Positions 58,553-64,000 of a DNA stretch of 64,000 nucleotides are shown here, piece after piece; positions within the stretch are counted from its first letter, which is position 1; every line of letters begins with the position of its first letter. The notes below the pieces were generated by a model. The model searched no databases. It saw only the letters and a program-made list of their open reading frames with translations, and had not been told where the DNA came from. A program made the position numbers and the translations under genes. The DNA is from Tetracentron sinense (Eukaryota; Streptophyta; Magnoliopsida; Trochodendrales; Trochodendraceae), in NCBI GenBank assembly GCA_015143295.1, contig CM026567.1, positions 15,828,416-15,892,415 of the forward strand, in the 5' to 3' direction.

Positions 58553-60207
58553 TATAACGCCCCAAAATCCTACCTTGGTCAAAATAAGACTTTGGACCCG
58601 TGACATTGCATTCCTTATCCATTTAACAACATATAAGGTATACTAAATGTGTAATTGAAAATTTTCTTTAACAATATGTTGTAATAAGAATAACATCAAT
58701 AATCTGATAATATAATGACCAATCTAAACATAATGATCTGATCACCCATTATGATCTCAAGTATAATTAAAACATATGCAACGTCTTTAACTTTGTCTTA
58801 TTACATCCTTTCAATACTGAAATAAAGCAAACTAACTACAGGATCAGTAATATGGATAGTGATCCAAATCAACTTCAGTCTCCTAATAATCACCTTTTGG
58901 TTCCTCTTGGTACTCTTCTTCAATCTAAGGTCCCGGAGCACAAATGTTGAACCCTCCTGAAACTACCGACAATAACAGGTCGACTGAGCAAACAAAAGTT
59001 CAGTGCATGTAAAGTACAATTAACAATATAACGTATCATGCAGTTCCATACATATCCATTCTTTACATAATCAGAGTGTAGAAATACATGTAAGCAATAT
59101 TCATATCATCATTCCATGCAAGACCTGTGAACATATGCATATGCATGAAAATTCATAACAATAACAGTTAGTTCCCATGCCCATACCAGAGTTTAAGGTC
59201 CATGTCAGTTTAGGTTTCATACCAGATTTCCATACCAAGGTCCATGCCAAGATTCAAGCCACTTTTTCAGGCAACAAGGTCCATACCAGATTATCAAGAT
59301 CCATACCAGATTGTGTCAATGTCTATATCTATGCATGATCATGTGAGACTCGTGTCCTTAACAACTTACCATGTCGTGAACAATGTGTTTGAGTGTCATG
59401 ATTAACTTTCATTAGGATTATCCCTTAGATTCCAAAATTTCACCATTGAAACTCCACTATAGCCGCCCACACAACAATTGTTAGAGAATTCGGGTTATTA
59501 ATATCCTTCTCTAAGTATTTAACCTTTTGAAATTCAATCACCATAATGCATAGTTACTCATAATTTAGCATATGAAACATCCTACCATTATACTTATCAT
59601 TCGTATAAGTTATCATATTCAAATGATATAACATGGTTATTAACATCAAGGTATGACAAATCCGATAATTACAATCCCAACATCAAATATCATTATCTTA
59701 ATTCCATAGCACTAATTCCATGATTGTAAATCCGTAACCCCAATGCATCATCATAAATCCATAACCACCATGGCATAAATATCATTCAATCAACATATAA
59801 TAATTTTCTATGATCATTATCAATTTAAAACGATAAAACAACTACCTATCCAATCAATCGCCCATAATCCATGCTAAATCGTGAATCCCATACCTTTTCT
59901 ATCATGCAAGATCATACAACTCTCTTCAAAAATCATGAGAATAACATACAAGCATATCCAGATCTTATAAATTAACATAGCAATATTAAAAGTATAGTAC
60001 ATGGTACCTTACGAATCGCTTCCCTACGATTTATCTGTTGAGAATGGTCTTCAAGATGATTTCCAAGTTTCTCCTTCTTCTTGCAAAACCCTCTTCAAAA
60101 ACCTAGGTTGAACTCTCTCTGGGGTTTCTAAAAGTCTTAGAATGATAAAACCCTAAAACTCATGAGCTTAAGGTCTTTATATAGGCCTCGGTTTAATTAG
60201 AATATAC
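58553..60207 (-). repeat. 5' LTR (TATA side) of the inverted Tekay-like copy
   Basis: 1655 bp, the same length as 21799-23453 and closely similar throughout. It ends GGCGTTATA like that copy and meets the LINE at the same place (minus strand: (TA)n then TGTATATTCTAATTAAACC). Confidence 0.88.
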
Positions 60208-60437
60208 ATATATATATATTTTTTTCAATAAAATCCTCTCAGAGGGAGAGGGGGGTTTAGCAGACCCCTACCTGTTTATTAATAAAAAGAAATAAATGGG
60301 GGGGACATAAAACCTTATCCCTAAGACTCAATGACACTAAATAAAAAACAAAAAGAAGAAAAAGAGGGGGGGACATAAAACCGTACCCCTAATACCATAA
60401 AGAAACAAACTTTAAATCCTGACTATTCGAATGTTCC

Positions 60438-63400
60438 CTATTCCCAATTTATCCATATGGATAAGGGATTTAATTGGCCTAGGGATAGAGATGAGAGAAT
60501 GATAGAGACCATTGAATCCAATCTATCACACCCTATGTTGGCGAGGCCATCAGCAACTACATTAGCTTCTCTGTAAATATGATTGGAAGTGACATCATTG
60601 TGAAGAAGCTTCTTAATCTTTTTATCCCAGTACCAAGATTTCCATGTCATGGAAGCTGACCCGTTCCACATATCAACCAGGATTTTGGAGTCTGATTCAA
60701 TAAAAACATTTTGGATATGAAGGTTCTTACAAAGCATCAACCCATCAAGAAGAGCGTGAGATTCTGCAATGTAGTTACTGCAATTATCATAGTGGGAATA
60801 GAAACAAGCTAAAAAATCACCATGCTGGTTTCGAATAATGCCGCCACCTCTAGCAACCCTTGAGTTGCCTTTAGATACACCATCAATATTAAGCTTGAAT
60901 TTACCTCGGGGCGGACAAAGCCATTTAACAAAGATGCTCCTATTTTGACCAGGCAAGGAAGATCTAGAGTGAAAAAGACCTTTTATATCCAACCGGTTAT
61001 TCACACTATAAGATTCAATATCCCAAATCTTGCGATGAATATTGTCAATCAAAACTCTAGGATGCCGAAACTTAGAGTCAAACTTCCTCTTGCATCTTTT
61101 AGTCCATAACTCCCAAAGTATCAAAGCAGGCAAAAGAATAAAGAGATCATTATGTCTGTGATTCGCCACTCTGAACCATCTATACATATAACATTGGATG
61201 TTATCTTGAGTATAATACGGAATATGGCAATGGGCAGAAAACTCTCTCCAAAGAAAAAGAGCAATATCACTTCTAAGAAGAAGGTGGTTGGAACTTTCAA
61301 TGCAAGGAAGAGATCATTATGTCTGTGATTCGCCACTCTGAACCATCTATACATATAACATTGGATGTTATCTTGAGTATAATACGGAATATGGCAATGG
61401 GCAGAAAACTCTCTCCAAAGAAAAAGAGCAATATCACTTCTAAGAAGAAGGTGGTTGGAACTTTCAATGCAAGGAGAGTTGCAGCATGAGCATTTACTAG
61501 CCATAGGAATACCCAAATTTTGAAATTCTGAATCAGTAGGAAGAGCTTTATGCATAATTTTCCAGCAAAAAAACACTGATTTTGGTAGGGATGGCCGAAT
61601 TCCAAACTGAGTTAGTCCAGATAAGATCACTACTGGCCTCCCTCAATTTATCCCAAGCCGAGTGAACTGAAAATTCTCCAGAAGGAGATAACTTCCAAAT
61701 AAATTTGTCATCTTCATTTGAGATGGAATAGCCCCCAGCTCTAATATCCTCAAAAATCGTAGGCAGCAATAAGTTGTTAACCTGAGAAAAATCCCACTCT
61801 CCATCTAAATAAAGAATATTAGCCAAAACAGTGCAAGTCTGAGGATTATCCAAAGCTAAAGAAATGAGAGGCTGATCTGAGTGCCAACGATCAAACCAAA
61901 AATCAACTTTAGTTCCATTTCCGATAAGGACAAAAGAATAATTAAGCATAAATTAGAAGACCCCACACATATCAGCCCACAGCTTCAAAGATCCCCTACT
62001 AGGGTAAGCATTCCAAACATGATTAATGCAATACTTTGCTTTGAAGAACCGAGCCCAAAGACAATTCAAAGAATACATTTTCCAAGTCTGTTTCACTCGG
62101 AAAGCAAGAGCAAAATCCTTCATTTTACGAATACCCATACCACCCTCTTTATAAGGAAGAGCACATTTGTTCCAATTAACCCAATGACGATGCTTACTTT
62201 CGTCCGAGTTACTCCAAAAGAACCGGGCCATAATCTTATCAATCATACTGGCAATGCCCGTAGGAACACTAATACCAGCAAAAATATGGACTGGGATGGA
62301 AGATAAAACATGTTTAATCAAAATTAAGCGACCCCCAGCAGAAAGGAGCTTACCTGACCATCCAGAAACACGCCTTTGAATTTTCTCAATAAGAGGAAGG
62401 AAATGAAAGATTTTTTGCCGGCCTTTGATCAGAAGGACTCCGAGTACATGATTGGAAACTGTTTAAAATGGAATCCAGTTAATCTTGAAATGGACCTTTT
62501 TCGAGCTGAAGAAATCTTATCAGAGCAATATATTGAGCTTTTCTCTTTATTGATCATCTGCCCCGAAAAAGCTTCATATTTGGAGAGAAAATCAAGGATT
62601 TTTTTTATACTTCTAGAACTCCCATTACAAAAAATAAGTGTATCATCTGCAAATAGAAGATGAGACACCGCAAAACCATTTCTTCCAATATTGTAATTCT
62701 CTCTGCAAAGAGGAAATATCTTTTAGACCCCTGCTTAGAGCTTCTTCAGCCAGAATACAAAGACCCGGAGATAGAGGGTCACCTTGTCTCAAACCCCTGG
62801 AGCTAGTAAAGAAACCATGAAGAGCCCCATTGATGATAATCGAGAAACTTTGTTCCAAAAGGCATCCTTGAATAAGACTGATAAAATAGTCACTAAAACC
62901 AAATTTCTTGAGAACAGAAAACAGGAAGTTCCATTCCATACGATCGTAAGCCTTGACCATGTCAAGCTTAATAATAAGATTCCCTCCAAAAGATTTCCTG
63001 TCAATGCTATTTACCATTTCTTGGGTGATGGTGATATTATCTGTGATATTTCTCCATTTGATAAAACCACTTTGTTTCTCATATATGATTTTAGGGAGGA
63101 GAGTTGCAAGCCGATCTGCCAAAATTCTAGAAAAAATCTTATAAAAGAAATTGCATAAACTGATAGGGCGGTAGTCTGCAAATGTAGAGGGATCATCACG
63201 TTTGGCAATCAGAGCGATAGCTGTAGCGTTAACCAGCTTGGGAATGAAAGGGTTGTGAAAAAAGGATACAACTACCAAAAACAAGTCGTTCTGAATAATA
63301 TCCCAGCAAGATCTGTAGAAGTGACCACTGAAACCATCTAGACTAGGGGCACTATCTTCTGCAAGACTTAAAACCACCTTTTTAACCTCCTCTCTCAAAG

Positions 63401-63990
63401 GAATAGCAGAAAGAAAATGGTTATCATTCTCTGAAACCAACTAAGGAATATGATCAATAATGCTATGATCAACTACATTCCGAGAGGAAGTTAGAAGGTC
63501 TTTGAAAAAATTTACGGCTTCATTGGCAATGTCTTCCTGATTAACCAAACACCCAAAGCATTCTTAACTTTGAAAATACTGTTGTTTCTTCTTCTTTGGT
63601 TGGCCACCGAATGAAAGAACTTAGTATTATTGTCCCCTTCCTTGAGCCATTGAATTCTGGATTTTTGTTTCCAAAAAATTTCTTCTTGAATAAGAACCTG
63701 TTGAAGCTCGTCTTTCAAAGCGGAAAGAGATTCTTCTTGTCGAATACTCCAGGAGTCTTGTAATATAATTTCAGCTTCACATATTTTATTCTCCAAATCA
63801 TGCATTCTAATATGAAGATATCCAAAAGTATCCCTGTTCCAAGTCTTAAGAGAGGTTTTAAGTCTCTTAAATTTCAGAAAAAAACCAATAATAGGTGGAG
63901 CATAAATAGGAGTAGACCAAGAATCCTCTACTAACCTTTTAAAATCTAAATGAGTTGTCCACATTTGCTGAAATTTAAAAGAAGGGCGAC
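60438..63990 (-). pseudogene. LINE ORF2 of the inverted copy, broken
   Basis: RT domain at 63440-62429 (DYRPISLCN, IKLDMVKAYDRMEW, RGLRQGDPLSPG, LLFADDTLIF), zinc-binding region at about 61630-61480, RNase H at 60950-60560 (NIDGVSKGNSR, AESHALLDGL, REANVVADGLA). It shares with the plus copy the TAG before VSENDNHF (63441-63443) and the frameshift after FLLENYA. It lacks the plus-copy frameshift near 19360, since RGLRQGDPL continues in frame here. It has its own 167-bp duplication (61141-61474). These shared and private lesions order the events: decay, duplication, further decay. Confidence 0.85.
61141..61474 (-). repeat. 167-bp perfect-looking tandem duplication inside the LINE
   Basis: 61141-61307 and 61308-61474 both begin AAGAGATCATTATGTCTGTG and end TTTCAATGCAAGG. 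The plus-strand LINE has a single copy (about 20647-20813). It breaks the zinc-binding/RNase H linker frame of this copy. Confidence 0.88.
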
Positions 63991-64000
63991 GGGCAAGACC

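Larger units (their letters stand above)
53850..64000 (-). mobile_element. Second, inverted copy of the Tekay-like element with its nested LINE
   Basis: From right to left: LINE (64000-60208), rest of the 5' LTR (60207-58553), primer-binding site, gag-pol (58395-53850). It matches 18.1-25.4 kb in inverse order and keeps the same LINE insertion point, the same LTR terminal TA and the same primer-site variant. Unlike the other copy it still has zinc knuckle, protease and RT regions. Its left end is cut by the gap and its right end by the window. Confidence 0.88.
60208..64000 (-). mobile_element. LINE in the inverted copy, truncated by the window edge
   Basis: The 3' 3.8 kb of the same LINE as 15718-21798. 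It has the same 3' GGTTTTATGTCCCC region and a shorter (TA)n tail. It continues beyond 64000. Confidence 0.88.

Overview
The window is nuclear plant DNA, most probably from a eudicot. Genes are split by GT-AG introns, base composition is AT-rich, and the repeats are typical plant transposable elements (Sirevirus-type and other Copia, Tekay-type and probable CRM-type chromoviruses, L1-type LINEs with a plant RNase H domain, TRIM/LARD-like elements, hAT-like elements). It comes from a scaffolded assembly: a block of exactly 100 N lies at 53750-53849. No bacterial features, tRNA, rRNA or CRISPR were found.

Left third (1-28140), a retrotransposon nest. 1-4741 is the 3' end of a Sirevirus-type Copia element with an envelope-like ORF and a 1.42-kb LTR. 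5400-6490 (-) holds the last two exons of an ACD11/GLTP-like glycolipid-transfer gene whose 5' exons I cannot find. 7153-15190 is a minus-strand Copia element (TSD CTTGT) with a non-coding LTR element (10873-14904) nested in it. 15280-28135 is a Tekay-like Ty3 element (TSD CAAAC) whose 5' LTR is split by a 6.1-kb LINE.

Middle (28141-40258), the genic island. It holds a degraded LINE remnant (29040-30420), a candidate three-exon gene for a 74-residue protein (32720-37492, -) with a LINE fragment in its long first intron, and a complete five-exon patatin-like phospholipase gene (38142-39696, -; 392 residues). The patatin gene is the only clearly intact protein-coding gene.

Right part (40259-64000), again repeats. 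There is a CRM-like Ty3 element whose pol frame runs into its 3' LTR (40264-45632), a 365-bp TRIM (45636-46000), a 2.1-kb element with ~320-bp inverted repeats around nine ~153-bp tandem units (47424-49549), a short-TIR DNA element split by a Sirevirus solo LTR (50528-52666), and a third Sirevirus LTR cut by the gap. From 53850 to the window end lies an inverted second copy of the Tekay-plus-LINE nest of 15.7-25.0 kb, sharing the same LINE insertion site and several of the same stops.

The two most interesting signals are: (i) clusters of GTCGAC-centred palindromes placed 80-220 bp upstream of TATA boxes in LTRs of unrelated families, and repeated in front of the Sirevirus envelope-like ORF, where they look like a second, internal promoter; (ii) the inverted copy of the nested unit, which cannot be explained by retrotransposition and points to DNA-level duplication or an assembly duplicate.
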